Assembly (NCBI GenBank): GCA_032690845.1
Contig: CM064434.1
Location: 34,948,342 to 35,012,341 of the forward strand
Direction: 5' to 3'
Length of the DNA: 64,000 bases
Source of the DNA: Eleusine coracana subsp. coracana
Taxonomy: Eukaryota > Streptophyta > Magnoliopsida > Poales > Poaceae
Positions 34,113-45,972 of the stretch are shown here, in pieces. Numbering within the stretch: position 1 is the stretch's first letter; each line of letters begins with the position of its first letter. The notes beneath the pieces were generated by a model. It worked only from the letters and a program-made list of their open reading frames with translations. It had not been told where the DNA came from and searched no databases. Position numbers and translations under genes: made by a program.

Positions 34113-34658
34113 CAGAGTGCAGGAGGGAGTGTTGTTGTGGGGGGCTCGGGGTGTCGCGTGATTTAGCGCACTCTAATGCGTGCGGTCAAGCGAGGGGGGG
34201 GGGGGGGGAAGCGGTAGGAGCGCTCGGCATTGAAGCCGTTGCAGGCGACCATGTCGACATCGCTGAGGGGAAAAGGAGGTGGTTGGGCACACACGGCCGG
34301 CAAGGCAGAGTGGCAGAGCGGAGGTCAATGGCGCTGTAGCAGCGCGGTGTCCCGAGGTGAGAGTGAAGGAGGCCCAGGCAGTGCGTCGGCATCGGCAGGG
34401 GGGGGCTCTGTGCCAGTGAGGAGGAAGAAGAGGGAGATCTTCCTTTGTGCCCCCAAAGTTTTAGATCCTTACATCTAGGTCCCTGGCTCAATATAAATTC
34501 AGTTTAAAATAGCTAGAAAATTCCAAAAATAGCCAAAATTGGTGGATTGACTATTTAAATAGTGGAGAACACATTAGGCTCTATCATTTCATGCTATATT
34601 TTCATGATTTGTGCTCTTCATGTTTGTTAAATTAAAGTGAGACACCTGGGGTGTTATA
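31128..34658 (-). repeat. 5' LTR of the Tekay element (3,531 bp)
   Basis: Partner of 18286-21935, about 120 bases shorter because of several indels. The outer end has decayed (GTGTTATA instead of GTGTCACA). An expanded (GA)n run lies at about 34055-34110. Open frames in the GC-rich centre recur in all LTR copies and are not taken as genes. Confidence 0.92.
34055..34110. repeat. (GA)n microsatellite in the Tekay LTR
   Basis: About 55 bases of uninterrupted GA repeats. The sister LTR has only a short run at the same place (near 21103), so the tract expanded after insertion. Confidence 0.95.
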
Positions 34659-34663
34659 GTCTG

Positions 34664-34984
34664 ATGTACAGTGTAAAGTATATAACCATAATGTATAGAT
34701 GTTAGACCAAGAAAATAAAGACCGTATTCAAAGAGAAGAAATCGGTCAGAAAGTAGTCCAAAACCAAAATACGGTTAGACTGAGGTGGGACATTATTACT
34801 AACCCCCTGGCTCGATTGTTTAATAAAATAAATTAAGGAATTGAGACAATATAGAATGAAAATCATCAAAAAATCTTTCATCAAAAAGACCGAAGTTTCA
34901 TTCATGAACAATGTATAAGTATACAAAGGAATAATTAAGTATAGAAACAATGTAGCTGATTTATGTTCCAAGAATTTGGTATAT
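34664..34984. other. Tat element sequence between integrase and Tekay insertion
   Basis: AT-rich sequence downstream of the Tat integrase, without a supported gene. It joins 18027-18280 when the Tekay element is removed. Confidence 0.6.
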
Positions 34985-35512
34985 CATCGCCGTCTTCATA
35001 CATCAGTCGGTAAGCCCTCGGGCGAGTGACTTCCTTCACAACATATGGTCCTTCCCACTTTGGAGAAAGCTTATGCTAGTTCTTCGTTGACTGCACTCGG
35101 CGAAGCACTAAATCTCTAACTTGGAAGTGGCGATTACGTACATTTTTATCACAATAACGACGTAAGCCTTGTTGGTAAAGTGCCGACCGAAACAGAGTGC
35201 GATCATGCAACTTCTCTGCTGCAATCAAATCAATCTCTCGCTTCTCCTTAGAGAGCTGTTCATCATACGCCTGAACCCATGCCGAAACACGGCTGACTTT
35301 GGTCGGCAGCATAGCCTCTGAGCCGTAGACCAATGAGAAAGGTGACTGACCAGTTGCCCGACTGGTGTTTGTGCGAAGCCCCCAAAGAACTGAAGGCAAT
35401 TCTTTGACCCACTGACCGGCATAAGGCTTAAGCCTGTCGAATATCCGAGGTTTCAATCCTTGAAGAATCATACCATTAGCCCGTTCGACCTGCCCATTGC
35501 TTTGAGGATGAG
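34985..35512 (-). pseudogene. pol (int): Tat integrase, C-terminal part (after Sirevirus C insertion)
   Basis: From 35512 the minus strand continues the integrase core cut by element C. The first codons give PQSNGQVERANG, which holds the catalytic Glu. Then come PSVLWGLRTN, SPFSLVYGSEAMLP and a DLVLRRVQ segment of the C-terminal domain, with a stop near 35076. A further ~30 residues (WEGPYVVKEV) are readable to 34985. The 131-residue frame is otherwise clean. The first two Asp residues lie at about 50535 and 50335. Confidence 0.92.
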
Positions 35513-36984
35513 TGAAGGTGCATCTAGGCCCCTAATTTTATTTTGGTGATTGGCGCCAATACAATTAAGAATGGATTAATGTTTCAATGAGCTTGTGTGT
35601 AGAAGATGGTTCAATTATTGATGACAAAATGCATAGAAGCTCAAATACTCAAAGAAAAGGAGAAAACAAAGTGGCTAAGAAGTTTCAAGATGATACTAAA
35701 AAATTTGCTCAAATATGAAGCTCATGGAGTTTTTACTTTATTTTTGAGTATAGGAAAAGCCGTACTATTAAGAGGGACACAAAAGTGTGAAGCAATGATG
35801 AACTAAGAGCAAAATCCAAAAATTCCACAGCCAAAACACTTTTCTAGGGCAAAATCATCGGACTTCTCCGACCCATCGGAAAAGTCCATCGGACTCCAGA
35901 ACCTTTGCCACTCTATGTCGTCGGACTTGTCCGACGGTCCAATGGACTTGTCCCATGACCAGCAAGTCAGACCCATCGGACTTCACTATAGGACTCCAGT
36001 ACGTGTGTCAAACCCTAGCCATCGGACTTGTCCGATGGTCAACTTGTCCGAGGCATCGGGCAAGTCCCTCAGACTCCAAAAGCTGCGCTAACTTGTTCCA
36101 TCGGACATGTCCGATAACCATCAGACTTGTCCGTTGGAGATCTCACAAATACCCATCCAAACGGCTCTTTTTCTTCTTGAGCTATAAATAGAACCCCACT
36201 TTGTCCCTTGGCTGGTTGGTCACTCATTCCACTCAAAAACACTCTCAAGCTCACTTTGCTCTCCAAATCTCTCCTCCCTTACTTCCCATCTTGATTTGTG
36301 AAGGGATTGAGAGAAGATTCAAGAGCTCCATCGACTTTAAGCTTCCATTCTCTCAAGCTCTTGGTTCATCCTCACCGCCGACCATATTTGTGTTTGTTAC
36401 TCTTGGGGATTCATCCCCTAGACGGTTAGAGGTACCCGTAGAGCTCCCAACTTGTGTGGTGACGCCTCGGGAAGTTTGTATTGACCCCTCCTTCGTGGAG
36501 TTTTCTAGTGGAAAGCCAAGTTTGATCTTTGTGGTCACTTGGAGAGGTTAGGGTTGAAAGAAACCCGATCCTTTGTGGATCCCTCAACGGAGACGTAGGC
36601 TTCTTTGTGGAGCTGAACTTCGGTGAACAAATCTTGTGTCTCCCCTTGTCTTCTTCTGCATACTTGTTATTTACTTGCTCTTGCTCATAACTCGCTAGCT
36701 AGGGTTTGCCTCGCTTCTCTTAAATTAACCTGTGTAGGTTGCTTGCTAGTTGTTCCTCTTATTTCTACAACTTTCTCTAGCTTATAATTACTAGATCCTA
36801 GTTTGCCTTGCACTAATATAAAGTTTTAATCGGCCGATCTACTTTTCTAACTCGTGCCATCGGACAAGTCCATCAGACTTTCCTCACTATTGTCGGACAA
36901 GTCCGACCCTGCGCATTGGACTTTTATTATTAAGTGATTTCCAGGGACAATTGTTTATTCACCCCCCCCCTCTACGCACTTTCA
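35513..36984 (+). repeat. 5' LTR of Sirevirus C (1,472 bp)
   Basis: It runs from TGAAGGTGCATC to GCACTTTCA, with TATAAATA at 36183-36190 and a C-run near 36961. The palindrome-rich U3 is described separately. A ~116-codon open frame just after the TATA (36201-36551) recurs in the 3' LTR; it is probably untranslated leader. Confidence 0.95.
35856..36136. repeat. Palindrome array in C LTR U3
   Basis: Multiple copies of ATCGGAC-WW-GTCCGAT and half-sites occur here. The best is at 36019-36038, with perfect 9-base arms. Others start near 35857, 35875, 35920, 36100 and 36120, and the last pair is spaced by 20. The array ends about 45 bases before the TATA element. The 3' LTR holds the equivalent array at 49168-49410. 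Confidence 0.9.
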
Positions 36985-36985
36985 A

Positions 36986-36999
36986 TTAGTATCAGAGCG
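36986..36999 (+). promoter_or_regulatory. Primer-binding site of Sirevirus C
   Basis: TTAGTATCAGAGC differs by one base from the usual TTGGTATCAGAGC. It lies directly inside the LTR. Confidence 0.85.
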
Positions 37000-37037
37000 A
37001 GGATCTTCTAAAAAGCTTAACCACTTGAAGATTAAAG

Positions 37038-38766
37038 ATGTCAAATCTGGGAGAAGAACCAACTACCGCTCTCCCATTCAAAGATGGTGCTAGCGGTACT
37101 CATGATGGAGATGATGTAGTTGGAAGACATGATGCTCAACCAAGAAACTACAACTATGTCATGTTTGATTATGAAGATCTCAAAGAGGATCGCATTGGGC
37201 AAGGGTCCGGTAGGCTTCCGTACTTTGATGGACAATTTTATGACCATTGGAAATGCAAGATAATGATGTACTTGGAATCAATGAGTCCGCATGTTGCAAG
37301 CATAACCAAGAATGGTTTTTTGTGGGAAAATAGAGATAATCCAACTCGAAAGGATCAACTCAACATCCATCACAATGCCGTGGTGGCTAGTGCAATTGTT
37401 TCTGCACTTAGTGCCATCTCAAGAAGGATAGGTACAAGAGGAAAAGCTTCGACAAGGGCAAAGAAAGAAGGTCAAAAAGGACTTGCTATGAATGTGGTGA
37501 TGAATGACACTTTATTGCGGAATGTCCAAAGAAGAAGAACAAAGATGAAAGAAGAAAAGACAAGCATCACAAGAAAGACAAGACATACAAGAAGCATAGG
37601 AAAGGTGAAGCTTATATTGGTCAAGAATGGAACTCCGATGATTCATCCTCCTCATCATCTTCCTCCTCCGAATCCGACATGGATGACGGAGGCATTGCTT
37701 CACTTGCCATCGATGTTACTCCCACCAACACCTCACTATTTAGGAGTTTGAGTGATGATGATGACAACATTCACAAGTGTCTAATAGCAAGAGGATCGAA
37801 GGTAACAAAATCTAAACACAAGCATTCCTCTTATGCTAGTAGTAGTGATGATGATGATGATGATGTTGAAAATGCTTCACTTCCTAAAATGCTTGAATTC
37901 ATGCAATTGCTTGAGAAACAAAAGGAAGAAAATGATAGATAAGAGGAGCTTCTTGAAAAACAAGAAGACTTGCTTATTCTTGAAAAGAAAAGAAACCTTG
38001 AACTAGAGAAGCTTCTAGAAGTTGAAAGAAATAAAAATGAAGAATTAACCTTGTCTATCACTAAAATTGAGAATACTTGTGAAAATATTAAAAGTGATAA
38101 AGATAAACTTCAAGAGAAATATGAGGATTTGGAAAAGACTCGTAAGTCCCTTGAAGAACAATACAAAATTCTTTCAACTTTCACATCCATTTCCACCAAC
38201 AACTCTCATGCTTCCACTAGCAAAGGATGTGATAGGTGCTATAACATTGATGTTGATGCTTGTGCTACTAATGTGAAATTGATTGATGATTTGAACAAGC
38301 AAGTGAGGGCTCTTGAAAGCAAGATACAACATGGGAAGAATGTTGTTGACAATGAAAAGGCAAAGTATGCAAGAGGTGCATACGCATAGACTAGAATGCC
38401 CCATGTCATGGATGGCATTGGCTATGTTGAGGGTGCCAAGCACAATGCACGGGAGAACAAGAATGGGAACGAATTCCTTAAGTTCACCAAGGAAGGATCT
38501 TATCAAAAGAAGCAAGCTAACAACATGAACACTAACCATACTTCTTTTGCCAATGATTCTCATGTTAATGTGCCTAACTCTACATGTGCACACTTTCATG
38601 ATTTTGATGCTTCATATGTGCTTATGAGAAACATGCATGGTCGTGTATATGCCAAATATGTTGGGCCACGCAACAAGAGACCAAATGCTTGTGTGTGGGT
38701 GCCCAAAGTACTTGTGACTAATGTGAAAGGACCCAAGCAAATTTGGGTACCTAAAAACAAAGCTTA
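37038..38766 (+). pseudogene. gag: Sirevirus C gag, knuckle and Gag-Pol linker (internally deleted)
   Basis: The ATG at 37038 opens a Gag N-terminus with PYFDGQFYDHWKCKIMMYL. After about residue 120 most of the UBN2-type domain is missing and the frame shifts. The zinc knuckle (CYECGDE, then HFIAEC, near 37484-37525) carries a TGA at 37505 that looks like a decayed CGA or GGA codon. Ser/Asp-rich runs and a long Glu/Lys/Leu coiled-coil stretch (37970-38389) follow. The linker frame 38396-38766 ends with the basic WVPK repeats (CVWVPKVLV, QIWVPKNKA) seen before the protease in Sireviruses. The gene cannot make an assembly-competent Gag. Confidence 0.88.
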
Positions 38767-40378
38767 ATTTGTTTTGTAGGACTATGTCTCCAGAGGGTCA
38801 AGTTGGGTAATTGATAGTGGATGCGCTAATCATATGACCAGAGACAAAAAGATGTTCAAGTCATTTGAGCCAAGTCACAACAACAATGAATATATCACTT
38901 TTGGTGACAATGGAACGGGACAAGTACTAGGTTATGGTAAAGTCCTTCTCACTCCCTCGTATTCTCTTTTCAAGGTCATGCTCGTTGATCACGTTGACTT
39001 CAATCTTTTGTCCATCTCACAATTTTGTAAAATGGGCTATGATTGCTTGTTCAACGAATGTGGTGTGACCGTCTATAAGAGAAGTGATGGCTCGGTTGCT
39101 TTTAAGGGTGTGCTTAAAGGAAAGCTTTATGTTGTGGATTTCTCCACGGATGAAGCTAGACTTGGTACATGCTTATTAGCAAAGTCCAACATGGGGTGGT
39201 TGTGGCATAGAAGGCTTGCCCATGTTGGTATGAGAAATCTTCACAAACTCCAAAAGGGCGGCCACATCATAGGACTAACTGATGTTTGTTTTGAGAAAGA
39301 TAGAATTTGTAGTGCTTGTCAAGCAGGAAAACAAGTTGGAGCATCACACCCCGCGAAGAACATGATGACCACCACAAGACCATTGGAGATGTTGCACATG
39401 GATCTTTTCGAACCCTTTTTCTACATAAGCATTGGCGGTAACAAATATGGTCTTGTTATTGTTGATGATTTTTCTTGCTTCATGTGCGTGTTCTTTTTGC
39501 ATGATAAAGGTGAAGTGACAGATGTGCTCAAGACATTCATGAGAAGAGCACAAAATGAATATGAAGTGAAGATCAAGAAAATAAGAAGTGACAATGGCAC
39601 CGAGTTCAAGAACACTCAAGTTAAAGAGTACCTTGATGAAGAAGGCATCAAGCATGAATTTTCAGCACCCTACTCACCTCAACAAAATGGTGTGGCCGAA
39701 AGAAAGAACCGTACACTCATTGAGATGGTAAGAACAATGCTTGATGAATACAAGACGTCCGATTGTTTTTGGGCCGAAGGCATCAACACCGTATGCCATG
39801 CCTCCAACCGGTTGTATCTTCACCGAATCTTGAAGAAAACCCCATGTGAGCTACTAACCGGTAACAAGCCTAATATTTTGTACTTTTGTGTTTTTGGGAG
39901 CAAGTGTTTTATGCTAAACAAGAAACCCAAGACTTCAAAGTTTGCTCCAAAAGTTGATGAAGGTTTCTTGCTTGGTTATGGGTTGTATGTTCATGCCTAT
40001 CGTGTGTTCAACAAAACCACCGGTTGTGTTGAAATTTCACGTGACGTGACATTTGATGAATCTAATGGCTCTCAAGAGGAGCAAGTTGCTATTGATGATA
40101 TAGATAATGAAGCTCCTAGAAATGCAATAAAAAGGATGGTCATTGGTGATGTGAGACCACAAGAAACATCAAGTGTTGAAAGTCAACCCTCTCCCTCAAG
40201 AGAAAATCAACATCATGACAATGAAGGAATTGATCATGCAATTGGTCAAGATCAAGATGTTGGGGATCATGAGCAAGCATCAAGTGATGATTCTCAAAGA
40301 CATGATCAAGAGGTTGATAAAGATGGTGGTCAAGAAAGCTTACATCCACCACACCCAAGAGTACATCAAAGTGTATAA
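38767..40378 (+). pseudogene. pol (pr-int): Sirevirus C protease and integrase
   Basis: The protease active site WVIDSGCANHMT lies at about 38800-38835 and belongs to the same frame as the 514-codon open stretch 38834-40378. The GAG-pre-integrase region follows (LWHRRLAHVGM, then CSACQAGKQ, about 39200-39330), an HHCC zinc site. The integrase core has HMDLFEPF (first Asp), RSDNGTEF (second Asp) and SPQQNGVAERKN (Glu), so all three catalytic positions are present. A GKNPNILYFCVFG-like block and a variable acidic tail end the stretch at 40378. Some conserved residues differ from the usual pattern, as in LFEPF where GPF is common. The stop at 38764-38766 lies just upstream. Confidence 0.93.
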
Positions 40379-41071
40379 CGTGATCACCCCGTCAAGCAAA
40401 TTCTTGGAGATATTGACAAGGGGGTAATCACTAGATCTCGAGTTAGTAAATTTTGTGAACATTACTCTTTTGTCTCTTCTATGGAGCCATTTAGGGTAGA
40501 ACAAGCACTTGAGGATTCGGATTGGGTGATGGCCATGCAAGAAGAATTGAATAACTTCACAAGAAATGAAGTATGGACATTGGAGGAAAGGCCAAAGAAC
40601 AAGAATGTTGTGGGCACCAAGTGGGTGTTTTGCAACAAACAAAATGAAGATGGTGTTGTGACAAGAAATAAGGCAAGGCTTGTGGCAAAGGGGTATTCAC
40701 AAGTGGAAGGTTTGGATTTTGATGAAACCTAGGCAAGGCTTGTGGCAAAGGGGTATTCACAAGTGGAAGGTTTGGATTTTGATGAAACCTATGCCCCCGT
40801 AGCAAGGCTTGAATCTATTAGAATATTACTTACTTTTGCTACTCACCATGATTTTAAGTTGTACCAAATGGACATGAAAAGTGCATTCCTCAATGGGCCA
40901 ATCAAGGAAGAAGTGTATGTGGAGCAACCACCAGGCTTTGAAGACCCAAAGTATCCTAACCATGTTTTCAAGCTCCATAAGGCGCTCTATGGGCTTAAGC
41001 AAGCTCCAAGAGCATGGTATGAATGCCTTAGGGATTTTCTTGTTAAAAAGGGTTTTGTCATTGGCAAGGCC
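40379..41071 (+). pseudogene. pol (rt): Sirevirus C reverse transcriptase, N-terminal part
   Basis: RT begins with the WVMAMQEELNNFTRNEVWTL region and VGTKWVFCNKQNE. A 60-base tandem duplication (40672-40731 and 40732-40791) creates an in-frame TAG at the junction. The second copy reads on through YAPVARLESIRILL, KLYQMDMKSAFLNG (first catalytic Asp), VEQPPGFED and ALYGLKQAPRAWY. The frame is cut at 41071-41075 by a Tekay solo LTR. The rest of RT resumes at 44948. Confidence 0.93.
40672..40791 (+). repeat. 60-bp tandem duplication in C reverse transcriptase
   Basis: Two adjacent identical 60-base units cover the codons for ARLVAKGYSQVEGLDFDET. Sixty bases is 20 codons, so the frame is kept, but the junction codon becomes TAG. 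Confidence 0.97.
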
Positions 41072-44000
41072 GATATGTGACACCCTAGGTGTCTCACTTC
41101 ATTCAACCAACATGGAGAGCTTAGGTTATGAACAAGTTATTGAAATATTAGGACTCACTCCCTTTTTATTAATTCTAGGCAAATAAAAACCCTGCAATCA
41201 TGTTATTGATGCAATTCAAATATTTAAATACAACTTATGCTAAATAAAATCATAATCATGTTGGTAATAATAAAATAGAATTTTATGAAATTATTGGGCA
41301 TTTTATCTGCTTGGCAAGACCCCTAGTTAATTAACTAATTAATGCATTTAATTAATTCTAAAAATATGTTTATGAAAATTTCAATTAAAATTTACCAAAG
41401 TGTTCTCCACCATTTAAAAAGTCAGTCCTCCAATTTTTACTAATTTAGGAAGTCCCTACCTATTTTATTTTGAATTAATGAAAATCAGCTTTGACTAGGG
41501 ACCTGTTTGCACTAAATCTAAAAGATCAGGGGGCGCAGTGTAAATTCTCGATCTTCTTCCTCCTCACTGGCATAGAGCCTGCCGGCTTCTCCCTGTCACC
41601 GGTGCAGCGCCCGGCTCACCTTCACTCCCCCCTTGGAAACGCGCGCGCTACAGTGTCACGCCTGCACCTCTGCCCTCCGCCCTGTCCCCTCACCGCGAGC
41701 CTGCCCAACGGCCATCATTCTCCCTCTCTGCACGCCACCGCCGTGACAGGCAAAACTTCAATTCTGCCCGCTCTCGTCGCTCCCACTCTCCCACTCACTC
41801 CTTCCCCTCTCCGCAACTTGAAAGCGAGCCCACGAGTTCACCAGCACACTCTCTCTCGCTCTCTGCCCTCTGCTCTCTGCCATTTCCCCCCTCCCTGCCA
41901 TCTCACCATTGCGGAGCTCAACCTCGACGCGCTGCCCCGCTCTCCCACTGCCTTCCCAGCCCAGCCAAGAGCACCCACGCACCGCTCACTTCCCCTCTAG
42001 CTCCCCAGGCCACTTCCGCGACAACTCCCTACGTCAATTGAAGAAACACCGAGAGCCACAGTTCCGGTGACCTCCTCTGCTGTCGACCAAAATTGGCCAT
42101 CTCCGGTAAGCCCTGTTCCCTCTTTCCTCCTCTACCCTTTGCGTAACTCTCGGCCGAATGACCCCGCCTTGACTCCTTCCTGTTTTCATGCGCAAAGTCG
42201 CCGGCATTCTGCTTTTTCCCCGGCCCCGAACCGTCGCCGCCGATCACCGAAGCCGCCCCACGATGAGCTCCTACTTCGGGCCATCCCCGTCCAACGCCGA
42301 CTTGATGCCGCTCTCCGTGGTGCTCTCGTGAAGCTGTAGGAGTTGATCCCGCCCGATTCCCTGCTCCAAGCCATCAACGCAAAGTCGTCGAAGATCTTCC
42401 TCCACCGCCTCTCGCCGCCGATGGTCTTCAGGTGAGAATCACACCTCGCGAACCCCTCCATCCCCTTCGCCTCGTTGCGCACGTCATTTATTTGCTCCCG
42501 CGGCGAGCTTTCTTCCCGCGTAGCCCCCGCCGGCAAGCCCTCCGGCGAGGCAGCCACTGCTCCGGCAAGCCGACTGGCAGTCCTTCTGGCACCGATGTGG
42601 CATCCACATGTAGTCGACGTGGAGCTGAGGTGTTACCTACGTGGCCTATCCCAAGAACAGAAAATACCCAGAAATTGCCAGAAATTGTCAATAACTTTAA
42701 AAACTCATATCAAATCGAAATCAAATCCAACGGAACTCAAACAAATTTTGTTAGGCTCATATTGAATTTCTCTATTTTAGTAAATTGATAAATCACTGCC
42801 TCTATACTTGCATTTTTACTAATTCATTTAATTGTCTAATCACAAATTAATTCACCAGATATTCTAGGAACCAAATTTAATTCTGATTGTTGGCATGCTT
42901 AATAATTACATAAGTATCTATCACCACAATTTTTGGTTTTGAAAAATATGAATTATTTTTTGCTCTAGAATTCATTTAGTATGGTTGCTTAAATTAATTC
43001 TAGTAATTATTTTATAATTAATTGGCCCCTGCCACTTGGCACAAAAATCATTCACACAAGCCTCTATGCCCACTAATTCACACAAGTCCAGAAACCTAAG
43101 TTTACTTAATTAAATTAAATTAATTGCTCATACTACTATTTTACTTTCATAAATGCTAGTAATTAGAGTAATTATATTCAGAAGCTGTAAATTGGTAAAA
43201 ATACAATTCATCTATGTCTCTGTTCATGATAAAACACTCCAGATCAGAATCGATTGGTTACTATTACAATTGCTTAATTATTCTGAAGGACTATAACAAC
43301 CCTAAATAAATGATTAACACACATAAAATAATGAAACTCTAATTTGTTTCTTTGAAGCATATGGCTTCGAGAACATTGAAGCATATGGCTTCGAGAACAT
43401 AATAATAATCAACCTTTGAACACATTGAGCATCATACCATTGCATTCTACGGTATTTTGATAATACCGACAAATCAATTCTATCATATAGGTAACAACAA
43501 CCCGGAGCAGGAAGAAGAGGATCTACAGAAGGACCTTGATCCCCAAGAGCAAGACGTTGTAGTTGCTAGTACTAACATCGATCCAGGCAAGCCCCGGATT
43601 ACATTTGCCCTTTTATAAAGTTGCTAGTTTTCAATATTACTAGTGTCTGTAATCATTGTTGCATTAGGTCATAGGAGTTGATTGGAACCCACTTGCATGA
43701 TACCCAAATGACCTACGCCACTGTCATTAGAACTTTGGTAGTATCGGTACTATGTCGCTATGCTTAGTAATTGCTAGACCCGGTAGATATCATTACTAAG
43801 AAATGAACTTGACCACTGGAACGGGAACCTAAAAAGAACTTTATTTTACTGTTATGACCGGGCAGGGAAGATGCATGTGTAGGTTTGCAGCAATACATGG
43901 GTGTTGACTACGGTAGCCCTTCCTTGTCGAACCTAGGACTCGTCCGTGGTCGGCCCCTTGGTCAAGTATTGAACAGTACCGAATGCATGCTAGTCTATGG

Positions 44001-44947
44001 GCACTAGTAAACTGATGTAGCACTGGCGCGGCAATGAGGATGGTACCTAGTACAGTGGTCGTTGACCCTTCTGCTGCTGGAGTGGGTGGTTCATACCGCG
44101 AAGTACTGTTGGCAGAACAGCATGCCCACTCGCTGAGACTGGACCCAGACCAAGTTGTTTTTGTCCTTGCGAAAAGTTGCCATATACGACCTTAACGGGT
44201 GCGTATGTGTCGTGTATCTCGAGTTATCCCAGCTGGTGTAAAGCAATTGCAATTGCTGTCCCTCGCAGTAATGAGTACCACTTGGTCATTGCGTCGTCAC
44301 GTAGTTGAACCTGGTATTGGAAATTAACTATGATGTTTATCATTGATGTTACAATTATTGCTCATATGTTACACTTACTTTATGTATTGCGCTATTATCT
44401 TGTTATTGAAACTAAAGTTACATTTCTGCTCTACCCAGTTAATTTTGAGAAATAAAACTTCGTAGAACTAATAGGTTGCTTAGTGTGAGCCTTTCCAAAC
44501 GAGCCACCTATTAGAGCCATTGCATGTCTAGACGTGCGATGGGTAAGACTTGCTGAGTAATTAGTACTCAGGCTTTGTGCCCCTGTTGTTTTCAGGTAAT
44601 GAAGAAGTAGAATTGCCTGTAGATGTGCTGCCCTAGGACATGCAAGTCCCTGAGGGTTGGACTGCCCACTGGGAGTCCGACTTCCCGCCGCGGTGATGAT
44701 GTGTGATGCTAGAGTGATGGTTCTTCGGGCATGAACCATTACTATGATGTACCATCAAGCTCATAGCTTTATCGTAATTGCTTCCACTATGTTTTCAAAA
44801 CATTATGATCTTGTAATATTCCGCTGCACTCTGATGACCAATTGATGTAATATTAAATTTAAATTTGAACCAATGTTGTATTATCAAGTGTCTGCGTTAT
44901 CAGCATCGTCGGGACCTCGATCCTCCGGGAAGGGGCGCCACACGATG
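41071..44947 (+). mobile_element. Solo LTR of the Tekay family inserted in Sirevirus C RT
   Basis: The 3,867-base LTR 41076-44942 runs from TGTGACACCCTAGGTGTCTC to GGGGCGCCACA and has flanks CGATA and CGATG. It is the reverse complement in layout of 18286-21935 and 31128-34658, so it lies in plus orientation. No primer site, gag or pol accompanies it. Deleting it rejoins the RT codons across the GKAD/FTKHFG position. The GC-rich part near 41530-42650 gives open frames that are LTR sequence. Confidence 0.93.
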
Positions 44948-45972
44948 CAACCATCTTCACCAAGCATTTTGGCTATGATATCTTTGTGTGCCAAATATAT
45001 GTCGATGACATTATATTTGGTTCTACTAACCAAAACTTTTGTGATGAGTTTAGCAAGATAATGTCCAAGAGGTTTGAGATGTCCATGATGGGAGAATTAA
45101 CATACTTTCTAGGCTTCCAAGTAAAGCAGCTCAATGAGGGCACCTTCATATGTCAAGCCAAGTACACTCAAGACTTATTGAAGTTTGACATGGACAAGGC
45201 CAAGCCCATCATAACACCCATGCCAACAAATGGACACATCGACCTCAACAAAAAGGACAAGCCTATTGATCAAAAGGTATACCGCTCCATGATAGGCTCT
45301 TTACTTTATCTTTGTGCATCTAGGCCCAATATCATGCTTAGTGTGTGTATGTGTGCATGTTTTCAAGCCGCTCCTATGGAGTGTCACATGATGGCCGTTA
45401 AAAGAATCTTGAGATATTTGGTTCACACACCCAACCTAGGGCTTTGGTACCCCAAGGGTTCAAAGTTCAACCTTTTAGTCTATTCCGATGCGGATTATGC
45501 CAGGGATAAGGTAGATAGAAAGAGCACCTCCGGGACATGCACATTCTTGGGTAGGTCCCTAGTGTCATGGTCATTCAAGAAACAAAATTCCGTTGCACTT
45601 TCCACCGCCAAAGCGGAGTATGTTGCAGCCGGTAGTTGTTGTGCACAACTACTTTGGATGAAACAAACTCTAAGGGACTACGGTTACAAGTTGAACCGTG
45701 TTCCACTCCTATGTGACAATGAGAGTGCCATAAAGCTTGCTTATAACTCCGTTGAGCATTCGCGCACAAAGCATATAGATATTTGCCATCACTTTTTGAG
45801 AGATCATTCTATCAAGGGGGATATAGAAGTGAGTCATGTGCAAACCAAAGATCAATTAGCCGATATATTCACCAAGCCAGTAGATGAGAAAAGATTTTGC
45901 TATGTTAGGAGTGAACTAAATATTCTTGACTCTAGCAATGTGATGCAGAGGATGTGCACATCTGAGTGTTGA
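44948..45972 (+). pseudogene. pol (rt-rh): Sirevirus C reverse transcriptase (C-terminal) and RNase H
   Basis: It resumes with HFGYDIFVCQIYVDDIIFGS, which holds the catalytic YVDD, then FEMSMMGELTYFLGFQV and the connection domain. RNase H carries VYSDADYA, STAKAEYVA, CDNESAIKLA and HIDICHHFLRDH, all the expected acidic positions. The end VQTKDQLADIFTKPV is the standard copia Pol C-terminus. The stretch from 44986 to 45972 is fully open (328 codons). Confidence 0.95.

Larger units (their letters stand above)
18281..34663 (-). mobile_element. Tekay-type chromovirus (RIRE3-like Ty3/gypsy), full length, decayed
   Basis: LTRs are 18286-21935 and 31128-34658, with flanks GTCTA (18281) and GTCTG (34659) as a one-mismatch target duplication. 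On the minus strand the order is 5' LTR, methionine-tRNA primer site, two copies of an upstream ORF, gag with CCHC knuckle, protease, reverse transcriptase/RNase H, integrase with a C-terminal chromodomain, polypurine tract and 3' LTR. Very long LTRs, a Met primer site, a chromodomain and an ORF before gag are known for rice RIRE3/RIRE8 relatives. Several frames are broken by stops and frameshifts, and a 924-base solo LTR interrupts reverse transcriptase. Confidence 0.92.

Noticed and set aside
35856..36136. CRISPR-like array of palindromic repeats with spacers
   Set aside because: The repeats are short, degenerate and irregularly spaced. They lie in an LTR of a plant retrotransposon, with no Cas genes and a eukaryotic context.
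36201..36551. 116-codon frame after the TATA box in both C LTRs
   Set aside because: Both copies descend from one LTR, so their similarity is no evidence of selection. It has no recognisable domain and probably lies in untranslated leader.
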